Source: CAG-877 sp045125935 (lineage in GTDB: Bacteria > Bacillota_I > Bacilli_A > RF39 > UBA660). From it: a stretch of DNA of 62,486 nucleotides. The notes below the pieces were generated by a model, which was given only the letters and a program-made list of their open reading frames with translations, searched no databases and was not told the origin of the DNA. Position 1 is the first letter of the stretch, and each line of letters begins with the position of its first letter. Where the stretch lies: assembly GCA_045125935.1 (NCBI GenBank), contig JBGVNW010000064.1, positions 1 through 62,486 on the forward strand, written 5' to 3'. Below are positions 51,364 to 60,101 of this stretch, one piece after another. The translations under genes were made by a program, and so were the position numbers.

Positions 51364-51989
51364 TGAAAGTAAGTGCTTCTTTTTTAAGTAGTAAAGATAT
51401 TTGTAAAGATTTAGTTAAACTTAATGATACAGATGTTGATTATATCCATGTAGATATAATGGATGGGAAGTTTGTAAAGAATAAGACTATGCCATTTAGT
51501 GAAATGAAAAATATTTATAAGTATACTTCTAAAAGATTAGATGTTCATTTAATGGTTGAAGATCCAGCAACTTATATTCCTTTATATGCATCACTTAATA
51601 CAGAATATATAACATTTCATGTCGAAGTAGATAAAAATATTGAAGAGTGTTTAAAGCTTATTCATGGTTATTCAATTAAAGCAGGTTTATCTATTAAACC
51701 AAATACAAAAGTAAGTGAATTAGTTCCATATTTACCACTTCTTGATATGATTTTAGTAATGAGTGTTGAACCTGGTGAAGGTGGACAAGAATTTATAAAA
51801 GAGACTGATGAAAAAATAGATGAAGTTAGGGCTTTACTTGATGCTTATCAGTCTAATGCAGTCATTAGTGTAGATGGTGGGATTAACGATATAACTAAAG
51901 ATCATTGTAAGAATGCAGATATTTTAGCAGTTGGAAGTTATGTAGTTTGTAGTGATAATTTTCAGGAAAAAATATCTAGTTTACGATAA
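51363..51989 (+). CDS. rpe: Ribulose-phosphate 3-epimerase
   Basis: Interconverts ribulose-5-phosphate and xylulose-5-phosphate in the pentose phosphate pathway. 208 residues, TIM barrel. Metal and catalytic motifs: VDYIHVDIMDGKFV, LDVHLMVEDP, MSVEPGEGGQEF and ISVDGGI. It is the last gene of the rlmN-rpe operon. A typical Rpe N-terminus (ASFLSS...) is present. Confidence 0.95.
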   Translation: MKVSASFLSSKDICKDLVKLNDTDVDYIHVDIMDGKFVKNKTMPFSEMKNIYKYTSKRLDVHLMVEDPATYIPLYASLNTEYITFHVEVDKNIEECLKLIHGYSIKAGLSIKPNTKVSELVPYLPLLDMILVMSVEPGEGGQEFIKETDEKIDEVRALLDAYQSNAVISVDGGINDITKDHCKNADILAVGSYVVCSDNFQEKISSLR

Positions 51990-52031
51990 GTATCTGTGCT
52001 ATAATGTATTTTAGAATAGGAGTTGGTCTTA

Positions 52032-52997
52032 GTGAATCCTGAAAATATGTCTAATAATCAAATTCCTGGAACAAGTGTTCCTACTACTAATAATGGTATT
52101 TTAAATAATAATACTTTAAATACTGGTAATGTTGTTACAAATAATACTATTCCAAGTAGTGCTGTTCCTAATAATGGAGTACAATATATGCAAAGTCCTG
52201 TTGCAAGTTCTGAGGTACCTCAAAATAATACTGTAGTTACAGAAACTTCAACTTCAGTACCACAAACAGAAGTTGAAAATGCTAGTAGTAGTGCACAAGC
52301 AATTCAAGAACATGAAGTTTCACAAATACTTTCATCTTCTTTTGAAAGTAAGGAAAAGGTTAATCTACTTACTCCAGAGCAGAAAGCAGAATTGGTTAGA
52401 AAAAGAGAAGAGGCCTTGCTTGAAAAGCAAAATTATCAACCCGCTCCAGTAAGTAAATTTAAGAGATTTTTTATGTTTCTTTTTCTGATTGCGTTAGTTG
52501 GAATTACAATTTTTTTACCTGAAATAAATGCTTTTATTCTTTCTCTTCAAAGTACTGGTGGTACTGGTGATGATTCAAAAATTACTACTGGTACTATGGA
52601 ATGTGTAAGAAAAAAAGTAGATGATAATTATGATATTAGTTATACTTATCAGTTTTCTTTTACTGATAGTAAATTAAAGAAATTATCATATTATGAAGCT
52701 GTTACTGGTGATGCATATGCTGATGCTGATGATTTAAATGAGAAGTTAGCTAGTTGTGAATTATTAAAAAGTGTAACTTCTACAATTTCTGGTATTAGAG
52801 TTAACTGTAGTTTATCTAGTGGTACTCTTACAAGAGAACAGATATTTGATTATACTAGTATTAATACAAAAGAAGCTGTTTCTGCTTATATAGAAGCAGG
52901 AGGAGAATATCATGGTGAATTTGCATTAGACTCTAATATAGATGATGTTGAAATGCATATGAATTCAGTAGATTATTCTTGTGAAAGATATCAATAA
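52032..52997 (+). CDS. Low-complexity membrane-anchored protein, function unknown
   Basis: About 321 residues from GTG 52032, nine bases after AGGAG; TTG 52023 overlaps that site. Residues 1-95 are Asn/Thr/Ser/Pro/Val-rich and disordered. A helical region (QKAELVRKREEALLEK) and a membrane helix (FKRFFMFLFLIALVGITIFL, about 145-165) lead to an outer domain with four Cys (MECVRKKV, ASCELLKS, VNCSLSS, YSCERY) that could form disulphides. Similar in plan to the 17409 gene. Confidence 0.72.
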   Translation: MNPENMSNNQIPGTSVPTTNNGILNNNTLNTGNVVTNNTIPSSAVPNNGVQYMQSPVASSEVPQNNTVVTETSTSVPQTEVENASSSAQAIQEHEVSQILSSSFESKEKVNLLTPEQKAELVRKREEALLEKQNYQPAPVSKFKRFFMFLFLIALVGITIFLPEINAFILSLQSTGGTGDDSKITTGTMECVRKKVDDNYDISYTYQFSFTDSKLKKLSYYEAVTGDAYADADDLNEKLASCELLKSVTSTISGIRVNCSLSSGTLTREQIFDYTSINTKEAVSAYIEAGGEYHGEFALDSNIDDVEMHMNSVDYSCERYQ

Positions 52998-53021
52998 TTG
53001 CCAATTTATGTAAAGTGTTGT

Positions 53022-53070
53022 AAACTCCTGTGTAAATATGATATTATCTCATTTACAGGGGAGTTTTTTT
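53022..53070 (+). terminator. Terminator-like hairpin carrying the next gene's ribosome site
   Basis: 53022-53037 pairs with 53051-53066 (14 Watson-Crick, one G-T, one mismatch) and is followed by T to 53070, directly before ATG 53071. The 3' arm contains GGGGAG, the ribosome site of the 3D-domain gene. So it both ends upstream transcription and masks translation of the next gene in any read-through RNA. TTGTAA (53018) and TATTAT (53042), spacer 18, could start RNA inside the 3' arm. Confidence 0.8.
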
Positions 53071-53592
53071 ATGGGAATTTATTATTTATTATTTTTACTT
53101 GGTTTAATATTAGGTGATTTTGATAAAGTGCCTGATGCTAGTCATGTTTATGTTGATGCTAAAATATTAGATACTGGTTTTGATTTGGTAGAATATCAAA
53201 ATCAAGACGTAGAAATTATTTCTGATGAAGAAATAACTGAAGAAGTTTTAGAAGTTCAAGTGGGTAAACTTAGTCGATATGGACCTGATTGTTATGGATG
53301 TAGTGGCTATTTAGCATATGGTGATTATGTTGGAGATGGAACTGTTTTTTATAATGATAGTCAGTATGGAGAAGTGCGAATCTTAGCTGCAGATCGAAAG
53401 TATCCTTTTGGTACTATTGTGAGAGTTAGTACTGATGATGAGTCTTTTCTAACGATAGTTTTAGATAGAGGTGGCGCTATTGGTTTTGGTAAGATTGCAT
53501 TATTTGACTTGTTATATCCATCTGAATTTTTAGCAGAACTCGATGGTGTTTCTTATAATACAACTTTTGAAATATTAAGATATGGATTTTAA
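53071..53592 (+). CDS. 3D/RlpA-like double-psi beta-barrel protein
   Basis: 173 residues from ATG 53071. A short hydrophobic N-terminus (IYYLLFLLGLILG) may be a signal or anchor. The C-terminal 110 residues resemble the 3D domain of lytic-transglycosylase-like proteins: KYPFGTIVRVST and TIVLDRGGAIG with catalytic-type Asp, and FDLLYPS. A CYGCSGY pair of Cys is extra. Predicted to cut or bind glycan strands in the wall. Its ribosome site is hidden in a terminator hairpin, so timing of expression may be special. Confidence 0.75.
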   Translation: MGIYYLLFLLGLILGDFDKVPDASHVYVDAKILDTGFDLVEYQNQDVEIISDEEITEEVLEVQVGKLSRYGPDCYGCSGYLAYGDYVGDGTVFYNDSQYGEVRILAADRKYPFGTIVRVSTDDESFLTIVLDRGGAIGFGKIALFDLLYPSEFLAELDGVSYNTTFEILRYGF

Positions 53593-53706
53593 TTTTAATT
53601 CATGTCTTTTTGTTTGTTCTAGGGTGTTTTATCTAGTCAAATAGGGTGTCAAATTTGACACTTTCTGTTATTTATGATATAATAGGCAGACATTGGAGGG
53701 GATTAT

Positions 53707-55731
53707 ATGAAAATAAATGGTTATGATATGGATATGTATTTAAAAGGTATTGAAGATACAGAGAAAGTGGAAGATAGATTTTTTGTAAAAAAGCCATCTG
53801 TTTCTAAAAGACATATAAAGAATATGAAGAGGGTTGTATCTGCTATTGAAGATATTAATAATGATACTACTAATAGTTTGTATTCTGATATTAGATTAAG
53901 ATGGTCTGATTGTATGGATCGACCAATGGTATATTACAGAGGTAATGTAAAAACTGCTGAAGAAGTATTTGGTGAAGTAGATAGATTGGCTATGGCTTTT
54001 GATGAAATGGGATTAGCATATGGTGATCAAATAGTTGCGTGTATGTCTAATGTACCAGAAGTTTTGACTTTTTTACTTGCTGCTAGTAAATGTGGTTTAA
54101 TCATTAATTTTGTTAGCGATAAATTTAGTAAAAATTATATACGTAAAGTTTTTAAACAAACTCCTGGTAGAAAGTTATTTGTAGCAACTGATGATAGATA
54201 TAGTAAAATTGCTGATTTAGTAGATGAAGCTTGTTTTCAAGATAAAGTTATTGTATCTTTAACAAATTCATTAAAAGATGGAATAGACCCATATGATAAA
54301 ATTGATTCTCAAATATGTAAATTTGTTGATCGTGTTCCGATGTTAAAAAAGCGTGAGCGTTTTATAATGAGTTATTCTGATTTGCTTGATATTTCTAAAA
54401 AATGGGAAGGTTTTGATAATGGTTATGCTAGACGTGATTTTTATCCTGCTAGTGATGCTATTAATGCACCATTAACAATTACTTATGTTATAGATGATGA
54501 GGGAAATATTAAGCAAATTGTTCATTCGAATAAGTCTTATGTTAGTATGGCTAGATTTAATGATTCAGATTTATCACAAGTTCCAAAAATGACTGATGTT
54601 GTAAGTTTATCTTATGTTCCTACTCATTTAAATACTAATAATATTAATATAGTAAATGCATTATCACAAAAAGGTGCTGTAGCATTTGAACCAGTATACT
54701 ATTCTAAATTCTTATTATCTAGTATGGCAATTAATAGACCTACTAATGTTTATGCAACTCGTTCTGTATTAGTAGAAACTGCTAAGCAAATGGCTAAAAA
54801 TCCTGCTGTTGCAGAATATGGATTTGGAAATGCAATTGTAGTTTCAGCTATTGATGAGTTGCCATCTAAAAATGAAGAGGCATTTATTAATGAAGCTTTG
54901 AAGGCTGCTTCAGCTGGAAATGAAGTTTTACCTGCAATAGTTGGTAAAACTGTACTTTCGGTAACTGGTGGTACTTTAGAGCAAGGAAATATATTCTTTA
55001 CTTTATTTAAAGAAAAACATGATAGTAAAACTTCTAGAGGAGATTTTGGTTTAGTTCCTTTTCAATTAGCTAATATTGCTGTTTTAGATGAAGGTGGAGC
55101 AGAATGTGATTATGAAGAATATGGAAGATTAGTTTTACGTTCTAGTAATACTACTATGTTAGGATATCTTACAGAACAAGATAATAAAAAATTCAAACTT
55201 ATGGATAATGATGGTTGTGTTTGGACAGATACAAAATATTGGGGTGCAATATTAAAAAATGGTAATGTTATGATAAAAGGAAATTATGATGACGTTATAG
55301 AATTAAGTAATGGCCAAAAAGTTCCATATTTTATGATTTCAGATAAATTAGCTGAATCAATTGGATTGCTATCTTGTGAAGTAGTTAAACCAGATAATTG
55401 TGATGATATGTTGGTTGCTCATGTAGAGTTTAATCCTGATGAAACAAAAGCTTGCTCAGAATGGTTGGAAATGCTTTTAGGTGGTGTTGAAAAGAAATGT
55501 CAAGAAGCATTTTCTCCTGAACTTTCTGAAAAAATAGTTTATAAAATTAGGCCGTTAAATAAACCTTATCCACTTACATCTGATGGAAAGCGAAATATTG
55601 CTGCTTTAAAGGCTGAGGGTATAGAAGATTGCTATAAACCTGATGTTACTGGTTGTGAAGTGGAAATGATTCCTGTTGCTATTAGTCCTGATGTTGAGAG
55701 TGAAAAAGTAATTCAAAAAGTAAAATCTTAA
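53707..55731 (+). CDS. Acyl-CoA synthetase/AMP-ligase-fold protein with degenerate P-loop
   Basis: 674 residues, the size and layout of an ANL-superfamily adenylating enzyme. The N-terminal AMP-binding core is visible (YYRGNVKTAEEVFGEVDRLA, CMSNVPEVLTFLLAASKCG). The C-terminal A10 lysine is retained (YPLTSDGKRNIAAL). However the phosphate-binding loop, normally rich in Ser/Thr/Gly, reads TYVIDDEGNIKQIVHSNKS, and the TGD motif region reads CVWTDTKYWG. Activity is thus doubtful; a binding or regulatory role is possible. Monocistronic, with AGGGG before the ATG. The substrate is unknown. Confidence 0.75.
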   Translation: MKINGYDMDMYLKGIEDTEKVEDRFFVKKPSVSKRHIKNMKRVVSAIEDINNDTTNSLYSDIRLRWSDCMDRPMVYYRGNVKTAEEVFGEVDRLAMAFDEMGLAYGDQIVACMSNVPEVLTFLLAASKCGLIINFVSDKFSKNYIRKVFKQTPGRKLFVATDDRYSKIADLVDEACFQDKVIVSLTNSLKDGIDPYDKIDSQICKFVDRVPMLKKRERFIMSYSDLLDISKKWEGFDNGYARRDFYPASDAINAPLTITYVIDDEGNIKQIVHSNKSYVSMARFNDSDLSQVPKMTDVVSLSYVPTHLNTNNINIVNALSQKGAVAFEPVYYSKFLLSSMAINRPTNVYATRSVLVETAKQMAKNPAVAEYGFGNAIVVSAIDELPSKNEEAFINEALKAASAGNEVLPAIVGKTVLSVTGGTLEQGNIFFTLFKEKHDSKTSRGDFGLVPFQLANIAVLDEGGAECDYEEYGRLVLRSSNTTMLGYLTEQDNKKFKLMDNDGCVWTDTKYWGAILKNGNVMIKGNYDDVIELSNGQKVPYFMISDKLAESIGLLSCEVVKPDNCDDMLVAHVEFNPDETKACSEWLEMLLGGVEKKCQEAFSPELSEKIVYKIRPLNKPYPLTSDGKRNIAALKAEGIEDCYKPDVTGCEVEMIPVAISPDVESEKVIQKVKS

Positions 55732-55793
55732 AAGAAATATAAAATTGTATTAGCTAAGAATTATTTTGGTAGAACAATTAAATAAAGATTTTT

Positions 55794-55862
55794 AAACTAG
55801 GTATAATATGATAATAAGATAATAAGATTTTTAATTCTTAGAATCATTATTGTATCTAGTTT
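55794..55862 (+). terminator. Long terminator-like hairpin
   Basis: AAACTAG (55794-55800) pairs with CTAGTTT (55856-55862) and the stem continues imperfectly inwards (TA, AAT, ATGAT with ATCAT, ATT, TA). Seven T follow. At 69 bases it is larger than other terminators here and might be a small RNA. Confidence 0.6.
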
Positions 55863-56050
55863 TTTTGCTTCTTGTATTTATTATTTTGATAGTGTGTTTT
55901 GACAACATATATAGAGTAAAATTATTTATATTAAATTTGATATATGTATGTAACATAATAATTAAATTTTTAATCTTATATTTTAATATTTTAGCATTAT
56001 AAAAGGCTAATTAATTTATTTTAATTAACACTAAATAATCGTCTTATTTA

Positions 56051-56080
56051 TTGACAAATTGTGTTTATACAGACTATAAT
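56051..56080 (+). promoter_or_regulatory. Promoter of the Ig-repeat pilin-like gene
   Basis: TTGACA (56051-56056), an 18-base spacer and TATAAT (56075-56080). Confidence 0.85.
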
Positions 56081-56083
56081 TTT

Positions 56084-56098
56084 TATAGTATAGTATAG
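56084..56098 (+). repeat. (TATAG)3 short tandem repeat in the leader
   Basis: Three exact TATAG units between the -10 and the ribosome site (GGAGATG), spanning the expected transcription start. Confidence 0.7.
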
Positions 56099-56117
56099 TA
56101 TTGGAGATGAGTTATTG

Positions 56118-58544
56118 GTGAAAAAGAGGAAATTAAATGTATATGGATTTTCGATAGTAGAATTATTAGCAGCTATTGTTATAATGGGAATTTTGGCGAC
56201 TATTGCGATAGTTAGTGTTAGTTCTATATTGCAAAATGCTGAAGAAAAGCATTATGAGACACAAGAAAGTAATATGATTCTTGCAGCACAGTCATATGCT
56301 CAAGATAATAGAAATATTCTTCCAAAGTCTATTGGTGATAAAAGGGTTATAACTTTAGGAGAATTGCAAAATGCAAAATATATTGGTGATGTAGTTGATA
56401 GAAGTAAAAATAGTTGTGAAGAGGGTTCAGTAACGATTTTTAAATATTCTAATGATGGATATAGCTATAAGGTTTATTTAAAATGTCCAAACAAAACTAT
56501 TGGAAGTCCTTCAACAGAAGAATTGGATGGACCAAAAGTAGATTTATATGTTAATAGTAGTTATAATGATCCTTATTTTACTTATGAAATTCAGCCGAGA
56601 GATGAAAGTGATGATGGAAAAATAATTTCATATAGTTATCAGATTTATAATAATACTGTTTTAGTTCGTGATAGTGGAACTATAGCAGTTAGTAAGGTTT
56701 CATCAGTAGCTCAAAAGAAAGTTTCTTTGAAAGATTTTGTACCAGGAAATATTGTTATAGTGTTTACTGCGTCAAATCATTATGGTGGTGTAACAACTAT
56801 AAAGACATCTGAACAAGAATATCAAGATTCTGATGGTCCAGAATGTGGTGAGGTTAGTCCAAAAAGAGAATACTGGGAAAATAAAGATGAAATAACAATT
56901 GCAATTACTTGTTCGGATTCTAGTGGAAGTGGATGTGCAAGAGAGATTTTCTCACAACATTTTACAGCAGAATCAAAGTCTAATACAATTATAATTACAA
57001 ACAATTTAGGACATAAGACAGCTTGTTCAGTAGATACATATATTGATAGAACACCTCCAACACAACCAACGATTACTAATGCGTATGAAAATACTTGGAT
57101 TAATAAAAATTATACGTTAAAAGTTACTTCAAGTGATGCAGTATCTGGAGTTGCATACTATCAATATAGATATCCAAATTCAGCAGTTGCTTCAGAAAGA
57201 GATTGGAAAACATTTGAAACGTCAGTAAGAACATATGAACAATCAACAGCTGGTGAATATGTATATACAACTCCAGAATTAACTGAGGAGCGTTCTGAGT
57301 ATATAGAAATTATAGCGTGTGATCAAGCTGGTAACTGTTCTGAGCCTGCTCAAAGTATGATTAAAATTGACAAAACATCTCCTTCTTGTACTGTAACTAG
57401 AAATATTGCAACACCAAATGGAAATTCATCATGGTATAAGACAAATGTAATATTAACATTAAATAATACAGATCATGTAGGAAGTGCACAAACAGCAAAA
57501 GCTAGTCCATTATATTATGCCTTAACAACAGGTAGTGAAACGTATTCTCAGACTGCTTTAACTACTGTTTTGACACAAGAGCAAGGTGATACTGCTGGTG
57601 TTGTATGGAAAGGTTATGTAAAAGATGAGGCTGGAAATAAAGCTTCATGTACTGATACAAATTTAAAAATAGATACAACAGTACCAACATGTACAGTTAA
57701 CTTTAGTGGAACATCAGGTGATAATGGTTGGTATAAAGGTAGTAATGTAAGTGTATCGCTTACAAAGAGTGATGGAGGAAGTAGTCAATTAGCAGGTTAT
57801 GATTTAACAACATCATCAAGTGCTACTTATGCTGGAACAGAAAGTAGTACTCAAGGAAATACAACAGGAACAACATGGTATGGATATGTAAAGGATACAG
57901 CAGGTAACATAGGAACTTGTAGTAAATCGTTAAAAGTAGACATAACAAAACCAACATGTACTTTATCGAAATCAGGTACATGGAATTCAAATGGTTATTA
58001 TACAAGTATAGTAACAATTACTTTTGAAAGTAAAACTGATACTGGTGGAAGTGGTTTGGCAAGCTACGGAATGGGTACAAGTTCAACAGCATCTTATAAT
58101 AGTAATACATCTGCAACACAATCTGCAACGACTGGAATTACGTGGTATGGATATGTAAAGGATACAGCTGGTAATGTAAATACTTGTAATACAGGTAGTT
58201 TTAAAGTATTATTAGAACCTCCAAAAATTACATTTAGTTTAAGTGGTTCGACATCAACTGCAACATGTGTTGACGGAAATACTAATGAACTAATTCAAAC
58301 ATTTACTAAAACAATAAGTTCAAGCGATTTAACTCACTCTGTAACATGTACAAATGATGCTGGTCAGGAAACAAATGCAGAAAAGAAATATACTGCAACA
58401 TGGCATTGTACATCAACAGGACAGTCTTGTGATACGTGTCATGGTTCAAACTGTGGTGGTTGTTGTGGTACTGGTGGTCATTATTGTGCATATGCTTGTA
58501 ATTGTACAGATTATTGTAGTGGTGGCTATTATTCGTATAGTTAG
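56118..58544 (+). CDS. Prepilin-like protein with Ig-like repeats and a Cys-rich tail
   Basis: About 808 residues from GTG 56118 (GGAGATG upstream). The N-terminus NVYGFSIVELLAAIVIMGIL is a class III signal with Glu at +5. A pilin-type domain is followed by extracellular repeats of about 85-90 residues, at least four, each with IDTTVPTCTV-like starts and TWYGYVKDTAGN-like ends with paired Cys. The last 50 residues are very Cys-rich (CDTCHGSNCGGCCGTGG), probably disulphide-bonded or metal-binding. It is likely a large surface or pilus-tip protein. The codon use is uniform, with no sign of the NNY shift seen at 41030. Confidence 0.82.
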   Translation: MKKRKLNVYGFSIVELLAAIVIMGILATIAIVSVSSILQNAEEKHYETQESNMILAAQSYAQDNRNILPKSIGDKRVITLGELQNAKYIGDVVDRSKNSCEEGSVTIFKYSNDGYSYKVYLKCPNKTIGSPSTEELDGPKVDLYVNSSYNDPYFTYEIQPRDESDDGKIISYSYQIYNNTVLVRDSGTIAVSKVSSVAQKKVSLKDFVPGNIVIVFTASNHYGGVTTIKTSEQEYQDSDGPECGEVSPKREYWENKDEITIAITCSDSSGSGCAREIFSQHFTAESKSNTIIITNNLGHKTACSVDTYIDRTPPTQPTITNAYENTWINKNYTLKVTSSDAVSGVAYYQYRYPNSAVASERDWKTFETSVRTYEQSTAGEYVYTTPELTEERSEYIEIIACDQAGNCSEPAQSMIKIDKTSPSCTVTRNIATPNGNSSWYKTNVILTLNNTDHVGSAQTAKASPLYYALTTGSETYSQTALTTVLTQEQGDTAGVVWKGYVKDEAGNKASCTDTNLKIDTTVPTCTVNFSGTSGDNGWYKGSNVSVSLTKSDGGSSQLAGYDLTTSSSATYAGTESSTQGNTTGTTWYGYVKDTAGNIGTCSKSLKVDITKPTCTLSKSGTWNSNGYYTSIVTITFESKTDTGGSGLASYGMGTSSTASYNSNTSATQSATTGITWYGYVKDTAGNVNTCNTGSFKVLLEPPKITFSLSGSTSTATCVDGNTNELIQTFTKTISSSDLTHSVTCTNDAGQETNAEKKYTATWHCTSTGQSCDTCHGSNCGGCCGTGGHYCAYACNCTDYCSGGYYSYS

Positions 58545-58552
58545 GAGGCATT

Positions 58553-59200
58553 ATGGAGAAGAAACATAGTAATTTAAAAATATTTGCCATAATTTTGCTT
58601 AGTATAGGAATTTGTTTGATTATAATATCATTGTTATTTGTATTAAAGCAAAAGAAAAGTGATGAACCTTTAGAGAATACTCCAACAAAGAAATATAGTT
58701 CTTTGCTGGAGTTAGCTAAAGAATTGCATGCTGATGGTAGTTATTTGAAATTGCCCAAGGATGAAGAGAAGGGCATATATTATATGACATTTGATGAATA
58801 TAAAAAGAGAGGATACAATTTGGATATTGTTGATTCTGCGTGTTCGGGAGATGTTAAAATTTTGAATTTTAACATTGATCAAACAGAAAAATTTAATCTT
58901 TTTTATGTAATGGATTCTTGTAATGAACTTAAGGATGATGATCCTGAAACTGTTCCTGAGACTACTTTGGTTGACATAGCTAATGAGTTATATGAAAATA
59001 ATGAATATCTTAATCTAACAAAGGGTGATGGTGGTTATTATATGACTATTGGTATGTATAAAAGTATGGGATATGATATAAACTTAATAAATCCTGAATG
59101 TTCTGATGATAGTGGTGTTTTATTTTTTGATATCGATAATAAAGAAAAATATGAAACAAATCCTGTTTTTGCAGTTTATGAGTGCAATCAACCTAAATAA
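58553..59200 (+). CDS. Membrane-anchored protein with a duplicated outer domain
   Basis: 215 residues. One membrane helix (IFAIILLSIGICLIIISLLF) is followed by two copies of a domain of about 65-70 residues. Copy 1 has LLELAKELHADGSYLKL, YYMTFDEYKKRGYNLDIV and SACSGD. Copy 2 has LVDIANELYENNEYLNL, YYMTIGMYKSMGYDINLI and PECSDD. Each copy also has a closing Cys (DSCNE, YECNQ), suggesting one disulphide per copy. It starts 8 bases after the Ig-repeat gene and is surely in the same operon. Confidence 0.75.
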   Translation: MEKKHSNLKIFAIILLSIGICLIIISLLFVLKQKKSDEPLENTPTKKYSSLLELAKELHADGSYLKLPKDEEKGIYYMTFDEYKKRGYNLDIVDSACSGDVKILNFNIDQTEKFNLFYVMDSCNELKDDDPETVPETTLVDIANELYENNEYLNLTKGDGGYYMTIGMYKSMGYDINLINPECSDDSGVLFFDIDNKEKYETNPVFAVYECNQPK

Positions 59201-59245
59201 AATTTATTTAAGAGATATTTTGATTTAAAAGAAGGTGTTTATGAA

Positions 59246-59977
59246 ATGAATAATGTAAAAAAAGCTTTCTTGATTGTAATGTTGTTTTCTTTACTGTTGC
59301 CTTTAAATACTCTTGCTAAAGATAGAAATTATGTTGCTATGAATTTTGAAGAGACTTTAGCTGAAGAAAATCTTGAGTTAATTGATAGTGATTATCAAGA
59401 GACTGATGATCAAATTACAATTTATATGTTTAGAGGAAGTAATTGTAATATTTGTCGTAATTTTTTGAGCTACTTAAATAGTATTACTGAAACTCATGGT
59501 AAATATTTTAAATTGGTATCTTTTGAAGTTTGGTCTAACCAAAATAACGCTATTTTATTTGAAGATGTAGCTGAGTTTTTTGATATGACAGCTACGAGAG
59601 TTCCATTTATTGTTATTGGAGACCGTGTATTTGAAGGATATGATGAAAGGTTTAGTTCGGATATTACAGAAGCTATAGTGGATTTATATAACAGTGAAGA
59701 TAGATATGATGTATTTGAAGAATTAGAAAAGGCTGAAAAAGAAGAATATAAGAAACAATTCTTTGAATCTGGGGTGTTCTATATTATATGTATTACAAAT
59801 ATTGTGATTACATTTGCAATAGTTGTCTGTTTTACTTTATTTGTGAGTATAAAAAATAAACACTTAATGAAAAAAATAACAGAATTAGAAGAGAAAGTTA
59901 ATTCATGTAATTCTTTTGAAGTTAAGGAAGTGAAAAAAGAGAAGTCTCATAAAGAACATAAAAAACGAAATGAGTAG
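59246..59977 (+). CDS. Thioredoxin-fold membrane protein
   Basis: 243 residues. Signal peptide (1-24), then a thioredoxin-like domain with CNIC as the CxxC redox motif (IYMFRGSNCNICRNFL) and the cis-Pro in TRVPFIVIGDRVFEGY, then a C-terminal membrane helix (VFYIICITNIVITFAIVVCF) and a Lys/Glu-rich coiled-coil tail. The domain should sit outside the cell and act on disulphides. Being next to a Cys-rich pilin-like protein and a Cys-paired repeat protein, it may be their oxidase or isomerase. ATG 59246 is used; an ATG at 59240 runs into a stop. Confidence 0.8.
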   Translation: MNNVKKAFLIVMLFSLLLPLNTLAKDRNYVAMNFEETLAEENLELIDSDYQETDDQITIYMFRGSNCNICRNFLSYLNSITETHGKYFKLVSFEVWSNQNNAILFEDVAEFFDMTATRVPFIVIGDRVFEGYDERFSSDITEAIVDLYNSEDRYDVFEELEKAEKEEYKKQFFESGVFYIICITNIVITFAIVVCFTLFVSIKNKHLMKKITELEEKVNSCNSFEVKEVKKEKSHKEHKKRNE

Positions 59978-59988
59978 AATATATTAGA

Positions 59989-60023
59989 AAAAATGGTGAA
60001 TATAAAATATATTGACCATTTTT
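59989..60023 (+). terminator. Hairpin terminator
   Basis: AAAAATGGT (59989-59997) pairs with ACCATTTTT (60015-60023). Confidence 0.6.
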
Positions 60024-60038
60024 AATGTCAAAATAAAG

Positions 60039-60068
60039 TTGAATTTTTCTATTTTATTTTGATAAAAT
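60039..60068 (+). promoter_or_regulatory. Promoter of tex
   Basis: TTGAAT (60039-60044), an 18-base spacer and TAAAAT (60063-60068). Confidence 0.5.
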
Positions 60069-60101
60069 GAGGTAGAAGTAATTATAAAGGAAGATGTATA
60101 T

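Larger units (their letters stand above)
55732..56117 (+). other. 386-base gene-free spacer
   Basis: It holds a long hairpin (55794-55862), a lone TTGACA (55899-55904) without a well-spaced -10, the promoter of the Ig-repeat gene (56051-56080) and a TATAG triplicate (56084-56098). The stretch 55925-56040 is almost pure A/T, with no ORF and no structure I can support. Confidence 0.7.

Noticed and set aside
58306..58590. 94-codon minus-strand frame across the Cys-rich tail
   Set aside because: Low-complexity His/Asn/Tyr product that mirrors the sense codons; no start signals.
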